Assembly: GCF_019443125.1 (NCBI RefSeq)
Contig: NZ_JAHYXK010000003.1
Location: 124,001 to 188,000 of the forward strand
Source: Pontibacter aydingkolensis
Lineage (GTDB): Bacteria; Bacteroidota; Bacteroidia; Cytophagales; Hymenobacteraceae
DNA: 64,000 nt
Reading direction: 5' to 3'
How positions within the stretch are numbered: the first letter of the stretch is position 1; each line of letters opens with the position of its first letter. The notes under the pieces are model-generated. The model made no database searches, had not been told where the DNA came from, and worked only from the letters and a program-made list of their open reading frames with translations. This document shows, piece by piece, positions 1-9,900 of the stretch. The position numbers and the translations under genes were made by a program.

Positions 1-1299
1 GGCGAAGCCCTTGTCGGCCATTTCGGAGGCGTCGTAGATGTTTCGTCCGTCGAACACCACCTTCTCCTTCATCAGCTTGCTTACCACCGCGAAGTTCGGG
101 GAGCGGAACTCAGGCCACTCTGTCACCAGCAGCAGCGCGTCGGCGTCTATCAGGGCCTCGTACTCATCCTTGCCGTACTCGATCGTGTCGCCGAGCGTGT
201 GCTGGGCTTCTTTCATGGCCACCGGATCGTAGGCGCGCACCTTAGCGCCCTGGGCCAGCAGCTTCTCGATGATCACCAGTGATGGTGCCTCGCGCATGTC
301 GTCTGTTTTTGGTTTAAAGGATAGCCCCCAGATGCCGAAGGTCTTGCCGGCGATGTCGCCGTTGAAGTGGGCCATGATCTTGTTGAACAGCACTGACTTC
401 TGGTTCTCGTTCACGTTCTCCACAGATTTCAGCACCTGCATCTGGTAGCCGTTCTCCTCGGCCGTCTTGATCAGCGCCTTCACGTCCTTGGGGAAGCAGG
501 ACCCGCCGTAGCCGATGCCCGGGTAGATGAACTTGTTGCCAATACGTGCGTCCGAGCCGATACCCTTGCGCACCATGTTCACGTCTGCGCCCATGATCTC
601 GCACAGGTTGGCGATGTCATTCATGAACGAGATCTTGGTGGCCAGCATGGCGTTTGCCGCGTACTTGGTCATCTCGGCAGAGGGGATGTCCATGAAGATA
701 AGCGGGTGGCCGTTCATCAGGAAAGGCTTGTAGAGCTTGCTCATCACCTGCTCGGCTCGCTCAGAGGCCACGCCCACCACAATGCGGTCAGGTTTTAAAA
801 AGTCCTCAATGGCGGCGCCCTCCTTTAAAAACTCAGGGTTGGAGGCCACGTCAAACGGAATGTCTACGCCGCGGGCGGCAAGCTCATCCTCAATGGCCTG
901 GCGCACCTTCTGCGCAGTACCCACCGGCACGGTGCTCTTGGTCACCACCACCATGTAGTCGGTCATGTTCTGGCCAATGGCGCGGGCCACGGCAAGTACG
1001 TGCTTCAGGTCCGCCGAGCCGTCCTCGCCCGGAGGCGTGCCAACGGCGATGAAGGCAGCCTCGCAGCCGCAACCCTGAATGCTGGAGGCAAGGTCGTTGG
1101 AGAAGGTCAGGCGCTCTTTCTGTGCGTTGCGCGCTACCATTTCCTCCAGGCCAGGCTCGTATATAGGCAAAATCCCCTTTTTCAGGTTCTCTATCTTCTT
1201 TGTGTCGATGTCTATGCAGGTAACGTCTATCCCCACCTCAGCAAAACAGGTGCCCGTTACCAGGCCCACATATCCAGTACCAACTACAGATATTCTCAT
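1..1299 (-). CDS. ugd: UDP-glucose 6-dehydrogenase, 3' end cut by window edge
   Basis: Oxidises UDP-glucose to UDP-glucuronate with two NAD+, supplying a precursor for capsule, exopolysaccharide or LPS. Reading leftward from the ATG at 1299 gives an open frame of 433 codons to the window edge. It starts with the Rossmann motif MRISVVGTGYVGL and includes the family segments STVPVGT, NPEFLKEG and the catalytic GGSCFPKD loop. Family members are about 440 residues, so only a few C-terminal residues are missing. A TAAATTTG (-7-like) element lies 25 bases upstream. The neighbour asnB is in the same orientation 95 bases upstream; both enzyme types are common in surface-polysaccharide loci, so such a locus may continue to the left (inference). 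Confidence 0.95.
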   Translation of the reverse strand, partial: MRISVVGTGYVGLVTGTCFAEVGIDVTCIDIDTKKIENLKKGILPIYEPGLEEMVARNAQKERLTFSNDLASSIQGCGCEAAFIAVGTPPGEDGSADLKHVLAVARAIGQNMTDYMVVVTKSTVPVGTAQKVRQAIEDELAARGVDIPFDVASNPEFLKEGAAIEDFLKPDRIVVGVASERAEQVMSKLYKPFLMNGHPLIFMDIPSAEMTKYAANAMLATKISFMNDIANLCEIMGADVNMVRKGIGSDARIGNKFIYPGIGYGGSCFPKDVKALIKTAEENGYQMQVLKSVENVNENQKSVLFNKIMAHFNGDIAGKTFGIWGLSFKPKTDDMREAPSLVIIEKLLAQGAKVRAYDPVAMKEAQHTLGDTIEYGKDEYEALIDADALLLVTEWPEFRSPNFAVVSKLMKEKVVFDGRNIYDASEMADKGFA

Positions 1300-1323
1300 A
1301 AGTAAATGTTTTCGTTAAGATTA

Positions 1324-1331
1324 CAAATTTA
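1324..1331 (-). promoter_or_regulatory. -7 promoter element for ugd
   Basis: On the minus strand the bases read TAAATTTG, an exact match to the Bacteroidota -7 consensus TAnnTTTG, 25 bases before the ugd ATG. No TTG is seen at the expected -33 distance, so this is a half-supported promoter. Confidence 0.4.
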
Positions 1332-1393
1332 ACCTTTCTATATTATTTTTTTATTATTTGATGGTTTAAAACTCATCTGCCATACATTTAGCG

Positions 1394-3298
1394 CTAAGCC
1401 ATGTATTTTTGCCACCAATACTGAAATACCAGCAAACTCCATAATTTCGTTTGCTGCGTTCCGCCGCCTCTTTTATCGGCTATACTTTTACGCAGCAATC
1501 TTATTTCTTCACAGCTAAATATACCCTGTGCTTTTATAAGGTAATCTGATAAAAGCTCCTGCACCAAATCTTGCCCCTTTGTCGCCAGAAAATCCTGCAG
1601 GGGTATCTCAAATCCCTTTTTGCGTCTTGTCAAAAGCTCAACAGGCAGTATATCCTTAAACGTATCAATCAGGATTCGCTTTTGTCCAGCCCCATTTATC
1701 TTAGATTTAGCCGGCAAAGAAAAGGCATATTTCACTACCCGATGGTCCAGGTAAGGGCTTCGGATCTCTAAACCATTGGCCATTCCCATTAAATCGACCT
1801 TTGGCAGCATATCATTTGCCAGCACCAGGTGCCAGTCGGCACACAATACGTTGTTCAGGTCGTGGTGGTTGTTAATGCAGTCAAGCAAACGACTTTTGCG
1901 TGCAGTATATAATCTGTTGGCTGCTATAGCGCGGTGCCTGGGAGCTATAAACTGCAAAGCCTCCGTTTCATGTTGCCATGTAGCCCAATACCAGTAACGC
2001 TCCTGCGGAGATAATCCGGAGCCTGTAGCAAAACGCTGTAACTGTCTTACCTTGTTTGAGATAAAAGAGTTTCTGGATTTAGGCAGAAGTTTCCAGAGAG
2101 GCTCTAACTGACTAACGGTCTTTGCCTCTAGCCCTCCTGCTATAGTCTTATACTCAGCAAGATGCTTGTTATAGCCTCCAAACAGCTCATCAGCCCCATC
2201 ACCAGACAAAACCACTTTTAAAGATTTGCTAACTTCTTTGCTTAGCGCGTACACTGCCAGTGCAGAAGAATCTGCAAAAGGCTCGCTTATACTTTCCAAC
2301 ATCCCAAACAGGCTGTCACCTAAGTCGTTGGCTGTAAGCATTACTTCCGTATGACAGGTGTTATACTTAGCTGCAACTAATCGGGCATACTTTGTTTCGT
2401 CGAAATATGGGTGTTCCGGAAAACCAACAGAAAATGTCTGCAGGCCTGGAGTTTGCTCAGCAGCAAGCGCCGTTACGATAGAGGAATCTATGCCTCCACT
2501 CAGGAATGCCCCAACCGGTACATCTGCCACCATCCTGTCTGTAACAGCCTTACCTAGTAAACTCTTTAGTTTTGACTGCTGTTGGGTGTAGGATAATGGG
2601 TTCTGAGATGCTTTTCTGGCATCGTATGGCAACTTATACCACGAGCTAATTTTTACTTTGCCGTTTTTAATGTAAAGTGAGTGTCCTGGCAACAGCTTTT
2701 TAACACCTGCCAGCATAGTTGCCGGTGCCGGAACATAGGTAAGCTGCAGGTACTGGTATAGCGAAGTATAATCTAATTCACGTGGAACGCCCAAAGCAAA
2801 CATAGCCCCCAGTTCTGACCCGAACAAAAGCTTATCGATATCTTTAAAGTATAAAAGCGGCTTTTCACCGAACCTGTCGCGGGCAATAAACAAGCTGCTG
2901 TCGTAGGTATCATAAATAGCCAGTACAAAAAAGCCTCTTAACTTCTTTAAAAACTCCTGCCCTTCTCTTATGTACAGTTGCAGCACTACTTCCGTATCAG
3001 AGTCTGTTGTAAAAACGCAGCCTTTGCCAATCAGCTCTTCCCGCAGCTTTGTGTAGTTAAATATCTCTCCGTTAAAAATGATGGTATAGCGGCCTGTGGC
3101 ATCGGCAAGGGGCTGATTGGCTGCTGCCGATGGGGCAAGTATAGAGAGCCTGGCGTGCACCAGCCCAACTGCCCCATGCCGGAAAGCGCCTTTGGCATCA
3201 GGGCCGCGGTGCGCTACTGAAGCAGAAGCAGCAGGCAACAAATCAAGTGACTTGTAACCTGTATCTGTAAAGGCATAAACTCCCGCTAATCCGCACAT
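1394..3298 (-). CDS. asnB: Asparagine synthase (glutamine-hydrolysing)
   Basis: Makes asparagine from aspartate, glutamine and ATP; some paralogues amidate sugars or peptides instead. The 634-residue protein starts MCGLAG, so Cys2 is the N-terminal nucleophile of the class II glutaminase domain (about 1-200, with RGPD at 31-34 and FNGEIFNY near 75-82). The synthetase domain follows with the ATP-pyrophosphatase loop SGGIDSS at 267-273 and LSGDGADELFGGY further on. Length is normal for this AsnB type. It lies next to ugd on the same strand, which fits either general asparagine synthesis or an amidotransferase of a polysaccharide cluster; the sequence alone cannot decide. Confidence 0.93.
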   Translation of the reverse strand: MCGLAGVYAFTDTGYKSLDLLPAASASVAHRGPDAKGAFRHGAVGLVHARLSILAPSAAANQPLADATGRYTIIFNGEIFNYTKLREELIGKGCVFTTDSDTEVVLQLYIREGQEFLKKLRGFFVLAIYDTYDSSLFIARDRFGEKPLLYFKDIDKLLFGSELGAMFALGVPRELDYTSLYQYLQLTYVPAPATMLAGVKKLLPGHSLYIKNGKVKISSWYKLPYDARKASQNPLSYTQQQSKLKSLLGKAVTDRMVADVPVGAFLSGGIDSSIVTALAAEQTPGLQTFSVGFPEHPYFDETKYARLVAAKYNTCHTEVMLTANDLGDSLFGMLESISEPFADSSALAVYALSKEVSKSLKVVLSGDGADELFGGYNKHLAEYKTIAGGLEAKTVSQLEPLWKLLPKSRNSFISNKVRQLQRFATGSGLSPQERYWYWATWQHETEALQFIAPRHRAIAANRLYTARKSRLLDCINNHHDLNNVLCADWHLVLANDMLPKVDLMGMANGLEIRSPYLDHRVVKYAFSLPAKSKINGAGQKRILIDTFKDILPVELLTRRKKGFEIPLQDFLATKGQDLVQELLSDYLIKAQGIFSCEEIRLLRKSIADKRGGGTQQTKLWSLLVFQYWWQKYMA

Positions 3299-3455
3299 GT
3301 ATATTTTCAGTTATTGATAATACTGGTTTATAGTTGGCTATATTTAACTATACCCCTGCCTAAGTTTTGCCGTACAGCTAACCTTATTTTAGGTAAATTT
3401 AACAACCTGCCTTCTCAATCAAAGTATAGTTAAGTAAATACACCCTATACTTTCT

Positions 3456-4352
3456 ATGAAACCAGAATGGTTGGATACGAAAGAGTATCCTTTTAAATCG
3501 CACTATCTTCAGCTTGACGCTGGTAAAATGCATTATATAGACGAAGGAGAAGGCATGCCGATCGTGATGATACACGGTACCCCGGCCTGGTCTTTTCTCT
3601 TCCGAAACCTTATTAAAACATTACGAAAAAAATATCGCTGTATTGCTTTGGACCTGATCGGCTTCGGACTTTCGGATAAGCCGGACAACTTTAGTTATAA
3701 GCCCCGTGCCCACGCTGCCAACTTTGAGCAACTAATGGACCATCTTAAGTTAAAGGATGTTACACTTTTAGTGCATGACTTTGGTGCTCCAATTGGCTTT
3801 GCCTACGCTATCAACCATTCAGACAATGTTAAACGCATTGTCATGCTCAATTCCTGGACCTGGTCTTTATCCAAGCATCAGACTTTTGGCAAAACGAGCA
3901 AATACCTGGTAGGGCCACTTGGCAAGTTTCTGCACTCAAAGTTAAATGTTTCTGCTAAAACACTGGTTAACGAGCTTTTCGGTGAAGAAGAAAACCTTCC
4001 CGAGCCAATTAAAGAACACTATGTACAGGCATTGGGCAGCCCGAATGAGCGTGTCAAAAAATTAGCTTGTGCCCGCGAACTGGTAGGCGTAACCAAATGG
4101 TACGAAGAGCTCTGGAAACAGCGCAAACAGATCCAGGATATACCTACGCTTATACTTTGGGGAGAGCGGGACAAACTGATCAAGATAGAGGCATTACAGC
4201 GCTGGAAAAAATTTTTCCATGAGTGCTACGTTATTCATTTTGAGGACAGTGGTCACTTTCTGCTTGAAGAAAATGCCGATGAGGTTGCCAGCTATGTAAG
4301 CAACTTTATAAAGGAGGAAGAAAAGAAGCACGAGACAGTACACCACTCCTAG
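3456..4352 (+). CDS. Alpha/beta hydrolase, haloalkane dehalogenase-like
   Basis: A 298-residue alpha/beta-hydrolase, probably cytoplasmic because no signal peptide is seen. The oxyanion region HGTPAWSFLFR (40-50) and the nucleophile elbow HDFGAPIG with Asp108 are typical of haloalkane dehalogenases and related epoxide hydrolases, which use Asp rather than Ser. The acid is likely Asp239 (WGERD) and the base His267 (DSGHF). In true dehalogenases the residue after the nucleophile is usually a halide-binding Trp; here it is Phe109, so dehalogenase activity is uncertain. A small hydrophilic gene follows 23 bases downstream. Family assignment is secure, substrate unknown. Confidence 0.85.
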   Translation: MKPEWLDTKEYPFKSHYLQLDAGKMHYIDEGEGMPIVMIHGTPAWSFLFRNLIKTLRKKYRCIALDLIGFGLSDKPDNFSYKPRAHAANFEQLMDHLKLKDVTLLVHDFGAPIGFAYAINHSDNVKRIVMLNSWTWSLSKHQTFGKTSKYLVGPLGKFLHSKLNVSAKTLVNELFGEEENLPEPIKEHYVQALGSPNERVKKLACARELVGVTKWYEELWKQRKQIQDIPTLILWGERDKLIKIEALQRWKKFFHECYVIHFEDSGHFLLEENADEVASYVSNFIKEEEKKHETVHHS

Positions 4353-4375
4353 TATTATTAATTAAACCGGATATC

Positions 4376-4630
4376 ATGAAAACAAACAAATCATACAAAG
4401 AGGCTATACTTCGCGCTTACCCTACCAAGAAGGAAAACACCCAGGACCAGGAAAAGCTGCTGCATTTAAAACAGCAGTCGGAAAACACAACATCTGCATC
4501 CGATACTGATAATACGCCTGTAGTAGAGACCCACAAAAACTTGTTAAGGTCATGGTTAAACTTACGAGGCCTGGACCAGAACCTTGCTGAAGGTAAGCGT
4601 GGTCAGAAAAATTCTGAGAAGGAGAAATAA
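4376..4630 (+). CDS. Small hydrophilic hypothetical protein
   Basis: An 84-residue, highly charged protein (rich in Lys, Glu, Asn, Gln) with no signal peptide, membrane segment or motif that I recognise. It begins 23 bases after the hydrolase stop and is followed by a hairpin terminator at 4654-4686, so it is probably the second gene of that transcript. The ATG has no strong Shine-Dalgarno sequence, which is normal in Bacteroidota. It may be disordered. Coding status is likely but not certain. Confidence 0.55.
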   Translation: MKTNKSYKEAILRAYPTKKENTQDQEKLLHLKQQSENTTSASDTDNTPVVETHKNLLRSWLNLRGLDQNLAEGKRGQKNSEKEK

Positions 4631-4653
4631 GACAGACATACAAAGTATAAATT

Positions 4654-4686
4654 GAACAGGTGCAACGTTTAAAGCTGCGCCTGTTC
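4654..4686. terminator. Hairpin between convergent genes
   Basis: An 11-bp stem (GAACAGGTGCA pairing with TGCGCCTGTTC, one G-U pair) around an 11-base loop lies between two converging genes. It probably terminates transcription from both sides, although the T-run is weak. Confidence 0.6.
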
Positions 4687-4691
4687 TGTTT

Positions 4692-6095
4692 CTAAAATAT
4701 TTTGCCCGGATTAAGTATGCCATGCGGGTCAAAAAGCTGTTTTATGCCTTTTAACAGGCGTAGCTGAACCTCATTTAGCGCAATGCCAATGTATGGCCTT
4801 TGCACAAGGCCAATACCATGCTCCCCGGATATGGTACCACCCAACGAAACACAAAGCCTGAAAATTTCCCTGATACCCTCTGGCAGTTTGTTGTTCCAAT
4901 CATCATCCGTCATATCACCTTTTACAATATTAATATGCAGGTTGCCATCGCCGGCATGTCCGTAGCAAACAGATTTGAAGTTATACTTTGCACCTATCTC
5001 CTTTACTCCTTTTAGCAGTTTAGGCAGCTCGGCGCGGGGCACTACCGTGTCTTCCTCTTTGTAGATCGAGTTGCTCTTAACAGCATGGCCTACGTTTCGG
5101 CGAAGTTGCCAAAGGTCAGCTTTCTGCTTTTCGGTATCAGCTACCAGTATTTCTCCTACATCATACTTTTCCAGCACCTGGTATACTTCCTCGGCATCTT
5201 TGTAAAGTAAATCCATGTCTTTACCATCCAACTCTATCAGCAGGTGCGCCAATATATCCTCGGGTAAGTCTACAGCAATGTTCATATACTTTGAGGCCCA
5301 TAAAATGGCATCCCGTTCCATAAACTCCAATGCAGAGGGCACTATGCCAGCCATAAAAATTCTGGATACGGCAGCGCAGGCCTCTTCCTCGTCGCGGAAA
5401 GGCACCAGCATTACCAGGTTCTGCGGTGGGTAAGGTATAAGTTTAAATACGATTTTAGTGATAATTCCCAATGTGCCTTCGCTGCCTACCATCAGTTGAG
5501 TCAGGTTATATCCTGTAGCGTTCTTCAGTACATTGGCTCCTGTCCAGGTAATTTCACCGGTTGGTAGTACTACCTCCATGTTCAGCACATAGTCTTTAGT
5601 AACACCATACTTTACAGCCCTTGGTCCGCCACTGCTCTCACTCAGGTTACCTCCTAAAAAACAACTGCCCCGGCTAGAGGGGTCGGGTGGGTAAAATAAC
5701 CCACGCTCAATCACTGCCTCCTGAAAAACCTGGGTAATTACGCCTGGCTCAACAGTAGCCTGCAGGTTGCGTTCGTCAATGCTGATTATCTTGTTTAACC
5801 GTTCTGTAGAAAGTATAACTCCCTGGTGCACAGCCAAAGCGCCTCCGCTTAAACCTGTACCCGCCCCTCGTGGTGTAATCGGAATAAAATTTTGATGGCA
5901 ATACTGCATAATACGGCTGATTTCTTCCGCGTTAACAGGTTTAACAACTACCTCCGGCAAGTAGCGCAGGTCTTCGGTTTCGTCGTGGGTGTAGCGCAGC
6001 ATAGCATCAGTTGCTTCAGGCAACACAATATGCTCCGGACCAACAATGGCCAAAAGCGCTTCCACTACTTTAGGAGTTACTTTGTTAAATTTCAT
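4692..6095 (-). CDS. glcD: FAD-linked oxidase, GlcD family (glycolate/D-lactate type)
   Basis: Flavin-dependent 2-hydroxy-acid dehydrogenase of the GlcD/D-lactate dehydrogenase (PCMH-type FAD) family, oxidising glycolate, D-lactate or a similar acid. The ATG at 6095 gives 467 residues; a TTG two codons upstream is less likely. The FAD-binding domain is N-terminal, with PRGAGTGLSGGA near 76-86 and the ESSGGPRAVKYG segment. The C-terminal FAD-oxidase domain has the conserved GHAGDGNLH and ISGEHGIG motifs and ends LNPGKIF. No GlcE or GlcF partner is adjacent, so it may act alone or with proteins encoded elsewhere. Substrate not determinable. Confidence 0.9.
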   Translation of the reverse strand: MKFNKVTPKVVEALLAIVGPEHIVLPEATDAMLRYTHDETEDLRYLPEVVVKPVNAEEISRIMQYCHQNFIPITPRGAGTGLSGGALAVHQGVILSTERLNKIISIDERNLQATVEPGVITQVFQEAVIERGLFYPPDPSSRGSCFLGGNLSESSGGPRAVKYGVTKDYVLNMEVVLPTGEITWTGANVLKNATGYNLTQLMVGSEGTLGIITKIVFKLIPYPPQNLVMLVPFRDEEEACAAVSRIFMAGIVPSALEFMERDAILWASKYMNIAVDLPEDILAHLLIELDGKDMDLLYKDAEEVYQVLEKYDVGEILVADTEKQKADLWQLRRNVGHAVKSNSIYKEEDTVVPRAELPKLLKGVKEIGAKYNFKSVCYGHAGDGNLHINIVKGDMTDDDWNNKLPEGIREIFRLCVSLGGTISGEHGIGLVQRPYIGIALNEVQLRLLKGIKQLFDPHGILNPGKIF

Positions 6096-6167
6096 TTTCA
6101 AATAGAACAGCTAATCTGTAAATTAGCATTAACTTATATTTTAGTCACCCTTTTTTTATAATACGCT

Positions 6168-6803
6168 TTGAGGTCACTGTTTACTACTTCTGCCTTATTT
6201 ATCTTTTTCCTGGTACTGGCGGTCTCTTGCCAAACCTCACAGCCTACTTTTAGCAAGCGTGGCGAAGATTACCGCTCTGCCCGCGAGATTGCGGAAGCAA
6301 AACGCCAGGAGCGAAAAGCCCGAAAACTGGCAAATAAGAACGGTAGCAAAGACGCTCCCCTTGCCTCTAAAGACCGCACCAGCCGGACCCGCATGCCCGG
6401 TAACCTTGATGAGCAGGTAGCAACCGTAATCAAGACAGCCCGATCCTATACAGGTACGCCCTACAGGTGGGGCGGCACTACCCGTGTTGGCATGGATTGC
6501 TCCGGCCTACTGTGCACTTCTTTTCAAAGTATAGATGTTATTCTGCCTCGTACCTCAAACGAACAAAGCCGCTTTGGTGATGAGGTGAAAATAAAGAATC
6601 TTAAAGAAGGAGACCTGGTATTTTTTGGTGCAAATAAAAACAGCCGCGAAATAACCCATGTAGGAATGGTTACGGAAGTTGTAAGCAACGATGAAATCCG
6701 CTTTATACATGCATCTACTTCTTTGGGAGTTATTGAGAATAACCTGTTTTCTGATCATTATCAGAAGATATTCATAAAAGCAGTAAGACCACCAGTTTTC
6801 TAG
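6168..6803 (+). CDS. NlpC/P60 peptidoglycan endopeptidase lipoprotein
   Basis: Predicted cell-wall hydrolase cutting gamma-D-Glu/diaminopimelate bonds. The 211-residue protein begins with a TTG codon at 6168; this start keeps a full signal peptide ending in the lipobox LAVSC (Cys21). A charged linker, rich in Lys and Arg (30-75), precedes the NlpC/P60 domain. The catalytic triad is visible: Cys111 in MDCSGL, His164 in THVGMV and His181 in FIHAS. It stands alone on the plus strand, divergent from the glcD-like gene. Length and motifs are normal for small Bacteroidota NlpC lipoproteins. Confidence 0.9.
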   Translation: MRSLFTTSALFIFFLVLAVSCQTSQPTFSKRGEDYRSAREIAEAKRQERKARKLANKNGSKDAPLASKDRTSRTRMPGNLDEQVATVIKTARSYTGTPYRWGGTTRVGMDCSGLLCTSFQSIDVILPRTSNEQSRFGDEVKIKNLKEGDLVFFGANKNSREITHVGMVTEVVSNDEIRFIHASTSLGVIENNLFSDHYQKIFIKAVRPPVF

Positions 6804-6931
6804 GTTAAGGTATACTTTTTTTTAGGGAATCAAACCCTCGTCTTCATAACCGAAATTTAATATAGCGTAACTATAACATAGGTACTTAAAAACTAGTAAA
6901 AGTGATTGTTTATCAACTAGTTATAAGTACT

Positions 6932-9900
6932 ATGAAATCTTTATACTTTATTTTAGCGCTTTGCGCTACCCTTTTGGTTCAGGTACAGGTGGCGTGGGCG
7001 CAGGGTACAACTACAGCTGCTATGAATGGGGTGGTGGTAGACCAGAGCGGAGTGCCATTACCGGGCGCTACAGTTATTGCTGTTCATACACCTACCAATA
7101 CACAGTATGTGGCAGGTACAAATGCAGAGGGCCGTTACAACATCCAGAACATGCGGGTGGGCGGGCCATACACGGTAAGAACCTCCTATGTAGGTTACCA
7201 GGAACAGCGGTTCGAGAACATCAACTTAGCGCTGGGCCAAAACTTCAGGCTGGATTTAACCCTATCCGAAAGCACCACGACTCTGGGCGAGGTAGAAGTA
7301 ACCGCGACCCAGGACAAAGTGATAAACTCTGACAGAACAGGTGCCGCCACCAACGTTTCCTCAGAGCAAATCCAGTCGCTCCCAACCATATCCAGAAGCC
7401 TTAACGACTTTACCAGGATCACACCGCAGGCTTCAACCTCTGGTGCTGGTATATCGTTTGCCGGTCAGAATAACCGCTTTAACAACTTCTCTATAGACGG
7501 CACAGTGAACAATGATGTGTTTGGCCTCTCAGCTTCAGGCACCAACGGCGGCCAAACTGGGGTGCAACCTATCTCATTAGATGCAATTGAGGCAATTCAA
7601 GTGGTTATAGCACCGTTTGATGTACGTCAAAGTGGTTTTACCGGAGGTGGAATTAATGCCATTACCAGAAGCGGCTCTAACAGGTTTACAGGGTCTGCCT
7701 ATTATTTCTGGAACAATGAGAACCTGGTAGGTAAAAGCCCTGACGAGGAAAGGACACGACTGCCGGAGTATAAGGATTACCAGGCTGGCCTAAGAATCGG
7801 CGGACCGATCATTAAAGACAAGCTGTTTTTCTTTGTGAACGGCGAGAAAACTAACCGAACCGCCCCTCTTCTGTTTGAACCGGGCACACCAAGCTCAAAC
7901 ATTACCGTGGAAGAAGCAAACAGAGTTTTAGCAGTAGCCAACAGGCTTGGCTATAACCCGGGCAGCTTTACAAGCATTGAGGATGAGACAACCAGCGAAA
8001 AGATATTTGCTCGCTTAGATTGGAATGTCACTAATAATCACCAACTAACACTACGACATAGCTATGTATCGGCAGAGAACATTGATAATAGCAGAAATCC
8101 TAACGCCTTGCGATTCTCCAATAATGCCGAATTTTTCCCCAGCACTACAAACTCAAGCGTGTTGCAGCTAAGAAGCCAGTTTGGAGACAAGTATGCCAAT
8201 GAGGCTATTATAGGCTATACCAGGGTACGTGACGACAGAGATATTATCGGGGAACCTTTCCCCAGTGTCATATTAAGGCTTTCTGGCGGACGTACTATTG
8301 CTTTAGGCAGTGAGCCTTTCTCTGTACAAAACCAACTGGACCAGGACGTACTTACAATTACAAACAACTTCAATATCTTTCTTGGAAAGCACACTTTCAC
8401 TTTAGGTACGCATAACGAGTTTTATAAGACCTTTAACCTTTTCATTAGACAGGAGTTTGGCGCTTACGAGTATAACTCTATCGATGCTTTTGAAGCAATA
8501 GGCACACCGGACGAGCAGGCGCCTTCCGCCTTCTTCAGAAATTACTCCAGAACAGCTGAACGCCAGCAAGGGGCAGAGTTCTCTGCTTTCCAACTTGGCT
8601 TTTATGCACAGGATGAATATTCTGTAATGAATAACCTTAAGTTAACGTTCGGATTAAGACTAGATATCCCGACATTTAACGACGACCCTCCTGCTAATAC
8701 TGAGTTTAATGAAGCATTTGCCAACCGTGGCCTCGCAACTGACAGAACGCCTGGCGCTCAGTATATGTTCTCGCCAAGATTGGGGGTAAACTGGGATGTA
8801 TTTGATAACGGTAACACACAGGTTCGGGGTGGTGCAGGTATTTTTACTGGCAGAGCGCCTTTCGTTTGGATTGCAAACCAATACACTAATACAGGCCTTC
8901 TGCTGGGAAGCGTTGCCCTTACATCTGGCAATACGCTCGCAGGTATTCGCTTTGAGCCTAATGCAGCTGCTCAGCCTAACGCAACAGACCTTGGCCTTTC
9001 TGATAGAACAGCCGAGATAAACATCACAGACCCTAATTTTAAATTCCCGCAGCTTTTCAGGGTAAATGCAGCAATCGACTACAGGCTACCTGGCGGATTC
9101 GTAGGTACACTGGAAGGTATTTATTCTAAAAACCTGAATAACATTTATTACCAAAACTTAAACCTGGAACAGAATAGCACCCTGAATGGCGCAGATAACC
9201 GCCCTGTATTCAGAAGAATACCAGGTAATAGCTTTCAGGATATTATCTATTTAACAAACACCAATGATGGATATGCCTATAGTTTCACAGGACAGCTTCA
9301 AAAAACGTATGACACTGGCTTATCCGGCTCTGTAGCGTATACTTACTCACGTGCCAAAGATGTAAACCCAGGCAACTCCAGCCAAGCACGGTCTAACTGG
9401 ATAAATGTAAACCAGGTAAACGGTCTTAACAGTATAGAGAGAGCATTTGCTGATAATGATATTCGCTCCAGGGTTGTAGCAGGTTTAACTTATACTATAA
9501 ACTATTTAGGCTTTGCCTCCACCACTGTTTCAACTTTCTACAATGGCCAGTCTGGCGCACCGCTTTCTTATATTTACAATGGTGACGTGAACAGTGATGC
9601 AGGCAGAACTAACGATTTGATCTACATTCCTAGAAATGCGTCAGAAATAAATCTGGTACCTATAACAGACCGGAGTGGTAATGTAGTGCCTGGCTCTCCT
9701 ACACCAGCGGAACAGTGGCAGGCGTTAGATGAATTTATATCTGGCAACGACTATCTGAGCGAAAGAAGAGGACAGTATGCAGAACGAAATGGAGATCGCC
9801 TGCCATGGACCAACCAGATTGACCTTAGGTTAATGCAGGAATTTAAGCTCGAACAGTCAGACAATGCACACAGGCTACAAATAACCTTTGACGTTTTTAA

